From IMG/VR virus record IMGVR_UViG_3300025647_000037, positions 1 to 60,395 of that record: 60,395 bases of DNA. The stretch is one strand, 5' to 3'. This DNA is from a virus. The translations under genes and the position numbers were made by a program. Of the stretch, positions 8,863 to 19,100 are shown piece after piece (position 1 is the first letter of the stretch; each line of letters opens with the position of its first letter). Below the pieces are notes generated by a model. It was given only the letters and a program-made list of their open reading frames with translations, made no database searches and was not told the origin of the DNA.

Positions 8863-9392
8863 TGGCATACGATATTATAGAGGTAACAGTTGCCGTTGAC
8901 GGCGACGCTGCTTATGCTCCCAACGACGTTCTTTTTCAAATGACAGAGGTACCCTTGCCAGCCAGATCCTGCAAGATTGTAGACGCATATTTTGAAGGGG
9001 CAGCAACAGGAGTGGCAAACCACCTCATTTCTCTGCTTTTCTTTAAGTCGAACGCAGGTGGTGAGCTTGGGTCGCTGAACTCCGCAGCCAACATAACCGC
9101 TGCCAACTTTGCTCTAAACAAGTTTATTGGGTCTACTCAGCTTTTGAACGACGACAACGCGAATCTCAACGATGTAGTGCCAACGATGCTTATTGCAAGA
9201 AGAATCAATGGAGTTGCAGGTGATACTGGCGGAAACTACGGAGGTGGTACTAGTAACATGGTTCTAAAAGGAGATGTCGATTACAACGGATCTACTCAGC
9301 ACGGAGTGTACATGTCTGGTCTAAACGTAGTAGGCGTTCCAGATTTTGTCTCTGACAAGGACTGCAAGGTTATCCTTCACGTAGAATACTAA
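8862..9392 (+). CDS. Probable minor virion protein
   Basis: Encodes 176 residues, beta-rich with a Gly/Asn loop near residue 125 (TGGNYGGGTSN). Starts on the stop of the previous gene. No family recognised. The position immediately before the scaffold gene suggests a head-associated protein. Confidence 0.58.
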   Translation: MAYDIIEVTVAVDGDAAYAPNDVLFQMTEVPLPARSCKIVDAYFEGAATGVANHLISLLFFKSNAGGELGSLNSAANITAANFALNKFIGSTQLLNDDNANLNDVVPTMLIARRINGVAGDTGGNYGGGTSNMVLKGDVDYNGSTQHGVYMSGLNVVGVPDFVSDKDCKVILHVEY

Positions 9393-9407
9393 TAGAAAAC
9401 AAATACA

Positions 9408-10502
9408 ATGGAAGAGCAAATTCAATCCAACGAAGCTCCTCAGGTGGAGCAACCAGAAGTCCAGGAATCATCACCTGGGCTTCAGTTCTTTGACAACGTA
9501 AACGATCTGGCCGCTAGCTTTGAGCAGCAACCACAGCAGGAAGAACCTGTCGTGGAGGAGCCTCAGCAGTACGAAGAGTCTGCATACGTAGACCCTGAGG
9601 CCTCGCCAGTTCAAACCAACGACGAAGTAATCTCCGACGAAGAGGCGGAGCGTATGATGCTGCAGTACATGGGCGAGAAGCTCGGTAGGCAGTTCGGATC
9701 GTTCGACGACTTCAACACGTCGGAGCCAACCCAACAACAACTTGACGAGCGTGTAGAGGCTATCGCTCGCTTCGTTAATGAGACAGGACGCTCACCAGAG
9801 GACTGGTTTGCATATCAGCGACTCAACCCATCCGAGATGGATGACTACAACGCTGTACGTGTGCACATGGCCACTGAGTACGCATCACTGTCTGCTGACG
9901 AGGTGAACACTCTCATGCAAGGAAAGTACAAGCTGAATCCTGACATGTATAGTGAGGACGAGGTTAAGATGGCACAGCTTCAGCTGAAGATCGATGCCCA
10001 GAATGCTAAGGAGGCTATTGGTAGAATGAGAGATTCTTACAAGCTCCCAGCACAGCAGGCTCAGGTCTCAGATGATGACGACCCCATCATTACGGACGAG
10101 TGGATCAACAACATGAGCAAGGAGGTAGACTCCCTGACGGGTCTTGAGTTTGACCTTGGTCAGGGTAAGACCTGGACGTTCGGGTTGAACGATCAGTACA
10201 AGTCCACACTAAAGGAGAAGAACGCAAGGCTTGACGAGTTCTTCGACCCATACGTACGAGATGACGGAAGCTGGGATTATGACACGCTCTCGTCTCACCG
10301 CGCTGTAATTGACAACATCGATCAAATCGTCTCGTCTGTTTACAGACAGGGGTTGAGCGACGGTCAACGAGGTGTGGTGAGCAAGGCAGCGAATATCTCA
10401 ACGAAGTCACCAGTACAAAGTCAAGCACCAACTTCTAACCCGCTTACCGATCAACTAAGAACTATTCTCGGTAACGGAAACAAAATGACTTTTAACATCT
10501 AA
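9408..10502 (+). CDS. Capsid scaffolding protein
   Basis: Encodes 364 residues. Scaffolds guide capsid-protein assembly inside the prohead and then leave. Identification rests on position directly before the capsid gene and on composition. The first 70 residues are extremely Gln/Glu/Pro-rich and disordered, the middle is acidic and helical with many charged heptads (AEEAERMMLQYMGE-like and EVKMAQLQLKIDAQNAKEA), and the C-terminus is short with a basic/aromatic tail (NGNKMTFNI), the part that usually contacts the shell. No protease signature is seen in it or beside it. Confidence 0.72.
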   Translation: MEEQIQSNEAPQVEQPEVQESSPGLQFFDNVNDLAASFEQQPQQEEPVVEEPQQYEESAYVDPEASPVQTNDEVISDEEAERMMLQYMGEKLGRQFGSFDDFNTSEPTQQQLDERVEAIARFVNETGRSPEDWFAYQRLNPSEMDDYNAVRVHMATEYASLSADEVNTLMQGKYKLNPDMYSEDEVKMAQLQLKIDAQNAKEAIGRMRDSYKLPAQQAQVSDDDDPIITDEWINNMSKEVDSLTGLEFDLGQGKTWTFGLNDQYKSTLKEKNARLDEFFDPYVRDDGSWDYDTLSSHRAVIDNIDQIVSSVYRQGLSDGQRGVVSKAANISTKSPVQSQAPTSNPLTDQLRTILGNGNKMTFNI

Positions 10503-10514
10503 GACTAAGAAATT

Positions 10515-11861
10515 ATGGCTACAGTAGGAACTCCTGGAGTCGGTACGCAACCAACCTTTGCTACTGATCCCAGTAAGTATACAACCATCCACGATCTGTT
10601 GGATGTAAACAAGCATGACAACAGAGACCTGTTGATCAAGACGTACGGTGATCAGGGTATCACTGGATTTTTGGAATTGACTGGCGCAACCAAGTCCGCT
10701 GGCACGAACGACTTCGTTCAGTACTGGGAGGAGGAGCGTCGTCACAGACTTGTCGCCCTGACTGGAACAGCACCTTCTGGCACAGGTGGCACTGTCACTC
10801 TGGGTACACCTCTCTCTGGAGACAACATTCTCGAAGGGCAAACCGTTGTCATGAATGCTGAGTCAGGTGAAGTATTCATCTGCACCACTGCAAGCACAGT
10901 GTTTAAGCGTTTGGATGGAACTACATCTAACACTGCATGGGCCGCTACAGACAGCTTGATCATCCTGGGCAACATGTACGATCAAGGTTCACCAGCGCCT
11001 GAAAACTTCATGAAGACGGACGCCACCAAGCGTAACAACTCCTTCATGATCATCAAGGACTTGTACGAAGTAAACGGTTCACAGGCTACCAACATCGGTT
11101 GGGTGAATGTCGGTGGCGATTACAGATGGTACATCCACGGTGAGCAGGAGACTCGTAAGCGCTTCTTGGACAAGAGAGAGATGATGATGCTCTTCGGTCA
11201 GTTGACTGGAGCGGATTCTTCTACCATCGCTACAAACAACGGTGGTGTTGCTGGTTCTGAAGGTTACTTCGCAGCTATCAATGACAGAGGTATCGAGGTT
11301 ACCAACGGCAGCGCTAATCCTCTCGACTCTTTTGCTGAGTTCGACAACATCATCCTTGAGCTCGACAAGCAGGGCGCTCCTTCTGAGTACGCCATGTACG
11401 TCAACAGAACTCAGGACTTGGCTATCGACGACATGCTTGCTTCTGGTATCTCTTCTGCTGTTACCGCTGGTCTCCCAGGTCAGTTCGGTGCATTCCAGAA
11501 CTCACCAGATATGGCCGTTCAGCTTGGATTCAAGAGCTTCACTCGCGGTGGATACACGTTCCACAAGCACGACTGGAAGTTGTTGAACGATCCTACTTTG
11601 TTGGGTGCTTCTACTAAGTACATGGGTGCTATGGTTCCTTTGACTCAGGTCACTGATCCACGCACTGGTACTAAGGCCCCATCATTGGAGTTGAACTACA
11701 AGGAGGCAAACGGTTACAGCCGTGAGCTTGAGCACTGGGTACGCGGTGGTGGTGTCTTCGGACACAACGAGTTGTCTAAGGACGTTGCAGAGATGCACTA
11801 CCGTTCTGAGATCTGCTTGATCACTCGCGCTGCTAACCAGCACGTTGCTCTTAAGGGATAA
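10515..11861 (+). CDS. Major capsid protein
   Basis: Encodes 448 residues, expected to form the icosahedral shell with an HK97-like fold. Support: the only mid-sized protein straight after a scaffold-type gene, followed immediately by a strong terminator. Its codon usage also shifts toward a restricted high-expression set (for example repeated GGT, GCT, TTG, GTT), unlike the neighbours. The order from the N-terminus is a flexible arm, a helical segment (DNRDLLIKTYGDQGITGF), a beta-rich stretch at about 80-150 that could be an inserted domain, and the core with ETRKRFLDKREMMMLFGQ, a long-helix candidate. No direct family match can be computed here. Confidence 0.78.
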   Translation: MATVGTPGVGTQPTFATDPSKYTTIHDLLDVNKHDNRDLLIKTYGDQGITGFLELTGATKSAGTNDFVQYWEEERRHRLVALTGTAPSGTGGTVTLGTPLSGDNILEGQTVVMNAESGEVFICTTASTVFKRLDGTTSNTAWAATDSLIILGNMYDQGSPAPENFMKTDATKRNNSFMIIKDLYEVNGSQATNIGWVNVGGDYRWYIHGEQETRKRFLDKREMMMLFGQLTGADSSTIATNNGGVAGSEGYFAAINDRGIEVTNGSANPLDSFAEFDNIILELDKQGAPSEYAMYVNRTQDLAIDDMLASGISSAVTAGLPGQFGAFQNSPDMAVQLGFKSFTRGGYTFHKHDWKLLNDPTLLGASTKYMGAMVPLTQVTDPRTGTKAPSLELNYKEANGYSRELEHWVRGGGVFGHNELSKDVAEMHYRSEICLITRAANQHVALKG

Positions 11862-11876
11862 TTAACCTGAAGTGAC

Positions 11877-11904
11877 GAGAGAGCCCTTCGGGGCTTTCTC
11901 TTAG
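11877..11904 (+). terminator. Rho-independent-type terminator after the capsid gene
   Basis: A 10-bp stem (GAGAGAGCCC with GGGCTTTCTC, one G-T pair) closed by a TTCG tetraloop, 15 bases after the capsid stop. The T-run is short (CTTAG), so it may act partly as an mRNA-stabilising 3' hairpin that limits read-through and sets high capsid levels. Confidence 0.75.
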
Positions 11905-11923
11905 CTTCATAATCTTTCAAGAC

Positions 11924-12334
11924 ATGGCACTTATTCCAGTTTTTGTTCCAGACGGATCTGCAACAACTCAAGCGTTCACGACGTCAACGAGTGAGATCGA
12001 TCCAGCTGGAGCTTACGAGGTGAAGGCTAGTAACACTGGGGCTGCGGTAGCGACCCTCCCAACTCCAGTCGCTAAGCACACAAAGCTGAAGGACAGCAAT
12101 GATCAGATTATTGACCCTTCAGTTGTTTACGGACAGTACATCAAGTTGTCAATTGCGACCCTTGGCACTAGCTGGACCGTTACTTACTACGACGCATCCG
12201 AAGGAGCTTCTTATGAAGCAGCCTTCAACAACGCAGCTGATGAGCTTGTTTTGGTTGCAGTACCAGTATCAGGCGATCAGCTCGGTGGCTACATGGTTGT
12301 TGAGAACAACTCAGTTGTCCTGACTGCCGCATAA
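11924..12334 (+). CDS. Probable head decoration / structural protein
   Basis: Encodes 136 residues, small, Ala/Thr/Val-rich and beta, free of membrane segments. It lies just after the capsid terminator, with no clear promoter of its own, so it is probably read by leak-through. Size and place fit a capsid cement or head-completion protein. No family recognised. Confidence 0.58.
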   Translation: MALIPVFVPDGSATTQAFTTSTSEIDPAGAYEVKASNTGAAVATLPTPVAKHTKLKDSNDQIIDPSVVYGQYIKLSIATLGTSWTVTYYDASEGASYEAAFNNAADELVLVAVPVSGDQLGGYMVVENNSVVLTAA

Positions 12335-12342
12335 GCTGTAAC

Positions 12343-13638
12343 GTGAAGCGTAAGTACTTTCTCTTTAGGAAGGAAGACCTAAGTCTGCTAAGCTCCTCCT
12401 CGTCTGACACGGGGAAGGGGCTTAGCGTCTTTGGAGTGAATGCAGACTCTATGTCCTACATCACCGCCATTCAAGGTGGTGTCGTCATGTATTTCAACAA
12501 CGCCACGCCATACGAGCAGAGCGCACTCACTGACGGTGAGTCATTCGAGAAGGCAGAGGTTACTGTCAACTGCGAGGAGGGTAGAGAGGTTGACCTGATA
12601 GAGTCTATCATGAAGTTCCTCGGAAGCGACAACTCTGACACCATCATGAGGTTTGACTCTGTTGATCAGAGATCGGACATCAAGGAGGTGAAGACGTCTC
12701 TGTCTGTTGGGGCAACCATTAAATCCCACCCAATCAATAGGGTTACTAGGGAGGTCAGCTTCCAGTCAGACAACTCCTTCACCCCTAGCACTGGCAATGT
12801 CATAAACGACATAGACTTCTACGTCGCTTCAAATAAGCCCATCCTAGATCTTGAAGCGGAGAACGCAACCTACAATGCATCATCTCCATTTGAGCTCACC
12901 GCTTGGGCTAACAGCGGAACAGGCGGATCTGACTATGACGTCAACGCGGCAGGATCTGTAGGCTCAAACATCGTAAACGTTTCGGCTGGTTCATCGACTG
13001 GGCTGTCCAAGGATTCAGCCAGCTTTGCTCTTAACAGCTACACCGTTCTCTCCAACACCCTCACGGTTAAGGATGACTACACCATGTATGTGGTTTACTC
13101 ACCGAATGTAGGGAGTACCGCAGAGACGCACGGGGTGCTCTACGGGAGCACCTCTGGTAACAGCATGGGGTTGAACGTGGTCAACGAGGACGCCACGAAG
13201 AGCTCCAGTCAGCTCAGCACATTTGGCGTTAGACACGAGGGCAGCACGGCCACCCCAGCCATTTCCAGAACAGATACGACAGAGTTTAACACTGTCTCTT
13301 ACACCTACCCAGTTCTTGACAGCGACAACCCTGACTATCAGCAGTGCTACGTGTTTGTGATCAGGAGGGACGCTTACAACAACCTCTTCATGTACAATCA
13401 CAATGGCGATGTTGTGGCCGCCATAAAAGAGAACTACGACAAAAAGTTTTCTCCGCTTGGCACACTGCCAGGGGATACCACTGGAAACCTTGTGCTAGAT
13501 CAGATAGGAAGCGCAGGCGGGAACACTCAGTCGTCCTTCAAGGGTAGACTTGCTAGGTTGGGTGTTATTGAGAAGGACATTGGTGATGCTCAATGTCGTA
13601 AATTAGCAGAGGACTTATTTAATCTATACAAATTCTAA
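12343..13638 (+). CDS. LamG/concanavalin-A-like virion protein
   Basis: Encodes 431 residues from a GTG start (KRKYFLFRKEDLSLL follows). Residues 1-140 are a separate alpha/beta head. From about 165 the sequence reads as a jelly-roll: PILDLEAENATYNASSP...LTAWANSGTGGSDYD, then DDYTMYVVYSP and a late FKGRLARLGVIEKDIGDAQ. This order (LDLEA...WxNxG...FTMYVV...xGxxAEIxVYxR) is typical of LamG-like domains in phage structural proteins. It may display a glycan-binding domain on the head. Ends with TAATG overlap to the next gene. Confidence 0.62.
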   Translation: MKRKYFLFRKEDLSLLSSSSSDTGKGLSVFGVNADSMSYITAIQGGVVMYFNNATPYEQSALTDGESFEKAEVTVNCEEGREVDLIESIMKFLGSDNSDTIMRFDSVDQRSDIKEVKTSLSVGATIKSHPINRVTREVSFQSDNSFTPSTGNVINDIDFYVASNKPILDLEAENATYNASSPFELTAWANSGTGGSDYDVNAAGSVGSNIVNVSAGSSTGLSKDSASFALNSYTVLSNTLTVKDDYTMYVVYSPNVGSTAETHGVLYGSTSGNSMGLNVVNEDATKSSSQLSTFGVRHEGSTATPAISRTDTTEFNTVSYTYPVLDSDNPDYQQCYVFVIRRDAYNNLFMYNHNGDVVAAIKENYDKKFSPLGTLPGDTTGNLVLDQIGSAGGNTQSSFKGRLARLGVIEKDIGDAQCRKLAEDLFNLYKF

Positions 13639-14468
13639 TGGAACAAACAACTAAGCGTCGTGCCACGAGCACGGCCAAGACCGAGGATTCGGTCAAGGAA
13701 GCGCCTGCCAAGCAGGTGAAGAAGAGCGCCCCCATCAAGCGCAAGGTAGAGGCCCCAACGTCTCGTGTCTATCAGACCGTGAACGGAGGTGGTATCGTAC
13801 ACATGATCCAGTCGAAGGGGATTACAATCTTTGACGAGGAGAGCGGTCAGGTGAGAGAGATGCGCTACTGCCCTAACGAGCCCTCTATCTGGAGGGACGA
13901 GCAGAGCGACAGCGCTCGAAAGGAGGCCGTTGTGTTTCGAAACGGAAACCTTATCGTACCTCGCACCAAGCCCAACCTGATGGAGTATCTCGACCGTCAC
14001 CCTGGGAACCAGGCGAACGGTGGCAACAACTTCAAGCTCGTCGACAATAAGAAGGATGCAGAGGTAAACCTCCAGAACGAGTTCTCCGTGAGCGAGGCTA
14101 TCATCGCTGTGCGCGACAAGTCGATTGAGGAGCTCCTCCCTATCGCCATCTACTTCGGAATGAACATCGATCGCAACGCCTCTGAGATTCGATTTGACTT
14201 GCTCCAGAGAGCTAAGAAGAATCCATCGGAGTTCCTTGGTGCCTTCGACTCACCGATCGTGAAAGTCAGAGCTCTGGTTAAGCAGTGCCAGTCTTACCAG
14301 ATCATCGCGCTGAAAGAGGACGGTGCTTACTGGTTTGACAGCAACAAGATGATCGTGGCCAACCCAGCTGGTCATGACTGCGACGACACGCTATCTCGAT
14401 TCCTCATGACAGAGAAGGGGGCAACGACCCACTCGTCTCTAGAGGAGAGGTTAGAGAAGCTCGGTTAA
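13638..14468 (+). CDS. Probable structural protein of unknown function
   Basis: Encodes 276 residues. The first 45 are a Lys/Ala/Pro-rich basic arm. The middle carries EAVVFRNGNLIVPRTKPNLMEYLDRHPGN, a phrase I associate with uncharacterised proteins in the capsid-neck region of large Bacteroidota phages. The C-terminal half is helical with paired cysteines but no recognisable metal site. It is closed by a terminator. Function not assigned. Confidence 0.6.
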   Translation: MEQTTKRRATSTAKTEDSVKEAPAKQVKKSAPIKRKVEAPTSRVYQTVNGGGIVHMIQSKGITIFDEESGQVREMRYCPNEPSIWRDEQSDSARKEAVVFRNGNLIVPRTKPNLMEYLDRHPGNQANGGNNFKLVDNKKDAEVNLQNEFSVSEAIIAVRDKSIEELLPIAIYFGMNIDRNASEIRFDLLQRAKKNPSEFLGAFDSPIVKVRALVKQCQSYQIIALKEDGAYWFDSNKMIVANPAGHDCDDTLSRFLMTEKGATTHSSLEERLEKLG

Positions 14469-14473
14469 GAGCG

Positions 14474-14504
14474 GAGGGGGCCAACAGGTCCCCTCTTTCT
14501 TTTT
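14474..14504 (+). terminator. Rho-independent terminator
   Basis: Stem GAGGGGGCC / GGTCCCCTC (9 bp, one G-T pair) with an AACA loop, followed by TTTCTTTTT. It begins 5 bases after the stop of the upstream gene and ends right where the next promoter element starts. Confidence 0.85.
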
Positions 14505-14505
14505 G

Positions 14506-14513
14506 TATATTTG
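14506..14513 (+). promoter_or_regulatory. Leaderless-type -7 element (TATATTTG, 4 nt before ATG)
   Basis: TATATTTG ends 4 bases before the ATG at 14518. With the usual 4-6 base distance from the -7 element to +1, transcription would start on or next to the start codon. It directly follows a terminator, which makes an independent transcription unit credible. Confidence 0.65.
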
Positions 14514-14517
14514 CTAC

Positions 14518-15285
14518 ATGATTAGTGTAGTTAGGGTGTTCAACGCGATCCGTGATCTCTGCAACGAGGATCAGAGAGGTTTTGTTACGCCTGAGGTATT
14601 CAACTCCTTTGCCGAGATTGCTCAGGAGGCTGTGTACGAGGACATGAAGGCTGAAGTCCTTGCGACTGACAGACTCAGGAAGTCCAACGCAGATCTTGGT
14701 GGTGTAGATTCCGCCAAGAGGGGTGGTAAGGATATTATGTCTGACTACTTGATTGAGGACGATCTCGTGGCTGGAGTTAAGGACTTAAGTGAGTTTCGTC
14801 TGATCTTCGAGAAGCCAAAGGACCTGGATAGGATAATTTCTATCACAACGAACATCATGGGCAACAGGGGTAAGACAAGCTACTGCGAGGTGCTGTACGA
14901 CGTGGAGAAGGTTGGGGCCATACTGAGAAGTAACCTCTCTGCCCCCACAGAGGAGTATCCTATTGCCATCATAACCAGCGACATAGAAGTCATCCCAGAT
15001 GATACCACAGGCATCAAGGTCACCCACTACAGGAGGCCTAGTTCTGTGTACGTGGCTGGGGTAAATGCTGGGGAACTTGACAGACAATCCTTTCCAAGAT
15101 ACGTCCCATTGCAGACCTCGGCTGCCACTGGACTCGTAGTACTTGATTCTATTAACTCAAGGAACTTTGATCTCCCTAGGGATAAGTTCCAGGATCTGGT
15201 CAACGAGATCGCTGGCATGATGGGGGTCAGACTCAGAGATCCGATGATTGCTGGATACTCTGCTCAACAACAAGCACAAGCGTAA
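14518..15285 (+). CDS. Head-tail adaptor / ring protein 1
   Basis: Encodes 255 residues from ATG 14518; an upstream TTG at 14503 would overlap the promoter element. Helical N-terminus, then a beta domain. Together with the next gene it forms the pair that lies between capsid and giant neck proteins in crAss-like and T7-like podoviruses, where these products stack as rings under the portal. The Gln/Ala-rich C-terminus is a usual feature of adaptor tails. Identification is by position and general look, not a motif. Confidence 0.58.
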   Translation: MISVVRVFNAIRDLCNEDQRGFVTPEVFNSFAEIAQEAVYEDMKAEVLATDRLRKSNADLGGVDSAKRGGKDIMSDYLIEDDLVAGVKDLSEFRLIFEKPKDLDRIISITTNIMGNRGKTSYCEVLYDVEKVGAILRSNLSAPTEEYPIAIITSDIEVIPDDTTGIKVTHYRRPSSVYVAGVNAGELDRQSFPRYVPLQTSAATGLVVLDSINSRNFDLPRDKFQDLVNEIAGMMGVRLRDPMIAGYSAQQQAQA

Positions 15286-15288
15286 TAC

Positions 15289-16149
15289 ATGGCAAGGAAC
15301 TACGTAACACTTAAGCAGGTCTTAGATGACTACAAGATCACGATGGATGCCGACGACTTTGTCAGCACCGCATCCGATGTGGCCATCAGGAACGTAGCTC
15401 TTCGAGGAATAAGAGAGATCGGGTTTGACGCTGGGAAGAAGGTCAAGTCACTGAAGCTTGACGTCGCCACCGCCAACGACACGGTGCCATTGCCAGATGA
15501 CTTTGTCGATCTCATCAAGATCGGAGGGGTGGGGTCTGATGGACTTGTATATGTCTTTGGCCACAACAAGAACATCAACTACTCCCAGGTAGACGGTACG
15601 ACTTACACAAACTCAGAGGACGATCCTCTGTACAGAGTCGGTGAGGAAATAACTGAGTTCAGCCCTGAGAACCGTGTGCTTGACAGGACTGACTCTAAGT
15701 CAGCCACCCCTGGGGTTTCTGACGAGGCCAACCCAACGAACGGGTTCGACTCATATCTGTTTAGGAACTACCTGTACGGTAGCAACGTCAGGACTCTGTA
15801 CGGCGTCGGTGGTGGACACATGAACGGGGAGTACAGACTCAACCTCGATCAGAACAGAATCGAGCTCAAGACTAACTCAAGCGTGACTCAGGTTGTGATT
15901 GAGTACGTCGCAGACGAGGCTAGGTCCTCCAACCCCATGGTTCACGTGTACTGCGAAGAAGCCCTTAGGTGCTACATATACTACAAGCTCTGCGAGAGAA
16001 AGTCCAGCGTACATGCTGGGGAGAAAGCTAGAGCCAGGACTGAGTACTACAACGAGCTCAGAAAGGCTAAGGCTAGGATGAACAACTTCACAAAGGAAGA
16101 GGCTCTCAAGACGATTAGAAAGAACTACAAGCAAGCTCCTAAGTACTAA
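15289..16149 (+). CDS. Neck ring protein 2 / tail tubular-like protein
   Basis: Encodes 286 residues. The start (YVTLKQVLDDYKITMDADDF) and the VPLPDDFVDLIKIGGV segment resemble ring proteins of crAss-like phages, which extend the portal channel. A phage adaptor of this type would be helical at both ends (C-terminal KARTEYYNELRKAKARMN) around a beta core, which is what is seen. It lies 3 bases after the previous gene and overlaps the next by TAATG, in one unit with it. Confidence 0.62.
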   Translation: MARNYVTLKQVLDDYKITMDADDFVSTASDVAIRNVALRGIREIGFDAGKKVKSLKLDVATANDTVPLPDDFVDLIKIGGVGSDGLVYVFGHNKNINYSQVDGTTYTNSEDDPLYRVGEEITEFSPENRVLDRTDSKSATPGVSDEANPTNGFDSYLFRNYLYGSNVRTLYGVGGGHMNGEYRLNLDQNRIELKTNSSVTQVVIEYVADEARSSNPMVHVYCEEALRCYIYYKLCERKSSVHAGEKARARTEYYNELRKAKARMNNFTKEEALKTIRKNYKQAPKY

Positions 16150-19100
16150 TGATTAACAAGGTAACGCCTAGGAAGAGAAACTCAGAGACAGACAAAAGAC
16201 TCGTAGCTCCAGATCAGTACACTGACGCTATCAACATCAGAGTCGAAAACTCTTTCTCAGAGTCTGGTGAAAACGCTAGCGGTAACGTAGGCGTTGTCAA
16301 GCCTGTTAGAGGAAACGAGGTGGCCAACATAAGTCTGGAGGACAACATGGTTGGCTATGACATACTCGGTAGAGTTCTTGACGTCCCAACCAACTGCCTA
16401 TACTTTGCTGCCGCCAACCCTAACGCTAACCTCAACGGTGTGTTCAAGGTCGACCCTTCGACTTCGGAGATATCGCCGATAGTTCAAACCAATTACTTTG
16501 GATGGAGCGCAGGTCCTCTGGGCGAGGGGCTTCCTCATGTCGACATGTGTCTCGCAAGGGACAAGAACGACAACGTGATCATATACATGACCGACGGTGT
16601 AAATGCACCATACAAGGTTGATGTGAACTTTCACCAAGATAACTCAACGATCAGCGGCGAGCAACTTTACGATGCGATCACGGTGTGCCAGCTCACACCT
16701 CACCAACCCATTTCGGCTCAGTTCACGTCGTCCGCCTCAGGGAAGCCATCCAACTTCAAGAGAATCAACGGGGTTCAGTTTGCATATCAGAACATCTATG
16801 AGACTGGAGAGATATCCGCTGTGTCATCGTATTCCAAGCTTCTCGTTCCACCACCTTACCTAGAGCAAGGCGCTGGTGATTTGAGTCAACTCGATGCGTA
16901 CGACACGATTGAGATAACAATCCCAGCTCAGCCGTCTTCTGTTGAAAGCGTTAGACTTCTTGTGAGGTTTGGTGAATCGGATCCGTTCTATGTGATCGAC
17001 GAACTTGCCAGCAATGGGTCTGCAATAACCAAGTCGTTTGACAACGATGAGGTTCTCAACACGCTACCAGAGAAGGAGTCGAACAGGCTGTATGACGCTG
17101 TTCCTATCAAGGCTCTGACAAACGAGATACAGGAGGACAGGCTGTTCTATGGCAACTACACGGAGGGCAGGTACAACACCCTCACAGCTGACAACACCGC
17201 TACGACAACTGCGACTCTAACCGTAGAGTACGCCGAGAGGCCTAATGACTTCAAATCTCTTGCGATAGACGTCGAACCCATGGTTCTTAGGCTAGACAAA
17301 GACGACGGTCTCCTGACAAAGGTTGGCATCAGTGAGGGAAGTGACGAGTCATACTACTGCAAGAATAGGATTGCTGGGTTTAGAGTCAAGCTACAGGGGG
17401 GAGTTGATGAAACCATAGAGGCTGGATCAATATTCTCCTTTGACCTAACCTTTCAGCCAGACAAGAACTGGCACCTGTACGAATCTTCGTCCTCGTTTCA
17501 TGGCAACAACGAGTTGTATGGATTTAACCCATCAGACGCTGATCACAAGTTCGCTAGTAATTTTAACTACAAGTATCTGTCGAGTCAAAGCAATTTCGGT
17601 AGCGGTAGCGTTAACCTTGACGCTGGAAATACAACAGCAACAAATGCAGAGTTTTACTGGCCAAGGTCTGCCTATGGATTTCCAGGTGTATCACCATCCA
17701 ACGGATCTCTAAACAACGCGCCGAGAAGAGCGCTAAGCGATGTCTTGTTCGCCGACGAAGAGCCAGCCAAGTGGATCCCAAAGACTGGTCCTTACAAGAA
17801 CCAAGCTATGGAGTGCATCTACGGCGCTTCACCAGCCAGCCCAGTCATACTGCGCGGTGGAGACATATACTTCTCCGTTAGGTTTAAGACGAATGTTGAC
17901 ATGTCTGCTTCGGAAGCGGTCAAGAAGCTTGCTGAAATTCTCTCTGAGAGCTCTGGAATTGACCCTGAAATTGAGGTTCTTCGAGAGATCACTAGGGGAG
18001 GTTATCAGATAGACCTGGGAGTCGGTGCTGATGCAAAGAAAAGGTTCAGCAGAACGGACAGCTTCTCAGATCTAGTCTGTCAAGTTGGGTTGAAAAATAT
18101 TTACGGCGCGGGCGACGACACCTACCTTGATGACAACATTCTCGGCGGCGGGGACATGAAGCCGTGCGGCTTCTTCGCCGTCAACAAGGCCGACCTTGAG
18201 TTTAGGCTGAGGGATCTATCCTCAGTCCCTCCTCACACATCCACATTCCTTTCTGAAGGTAGTGATTCAGACTCAGATAGCTACTTTCTAGCGATAGACC
18301 TCTCATCGATTAAGAACGTGGAGTTGGTCACGTGCGTTCCAGTTTTTGAGCACGAAACTAGTGGCTTTGATTGGTTCAACGCGTTTGATTACAGGCCCTT
18401 CTCAAATGAGAACAATCTCGATCTAAAGGCATCGTTAAGATATGCGGTTGCGTATGGTTTTGACGGCAATAATGAAGAAACAAATTACATAAACTTCGTC
18501 AGAGAGTATCAGATAGACGGTGAGCCAACGCTTGGTAATGGAGTGTGGCAAGGTAATGCAACACAAACTAAACTAGTTGGTGAGGATGTTTCTAACGACG
18601 CCCTGCATGTTCTTAGTCACAACACGACAGTTCATGGGTGGGTAGCTCACGGTGTAAACATACAAACGCCTCAAGACTTTCGTCTTACAGAGTCTGAGGC
18701 CAAAAACCTTTTCTACTCTCTTTACATCCCAGCAGCAGACAACTCTATAGGCAGCATTTACAATGCCGCTTCAGGGGCTACTACAACGATAGCCAATGTC
18801 TATCACCTGATGGCGAACTGGGGGCTTAATGAGTTTTCAGCAACAAACATCTTGGCCGAAGGCAATGGCGTGGGGGCTCTTCAAGAGCTAGCGGATAGCA
18901 ATACCCTCAACGCTATCTCACCCATGACTATGTGGTTCGGTAGGTTGAGTACACCTGGGACACCAGCAGGAAGCGGAGGTGACGATGGAAATGGAAACGA
19001 CGGTCAAAGCGGTGGCGCTCGACTGTCCATCAAGCTTCCCTACGAAGAGAACCCCCTGTTCAGAACTTTCGACGACTACGTCGCCAAGCTCAATGCGAAT

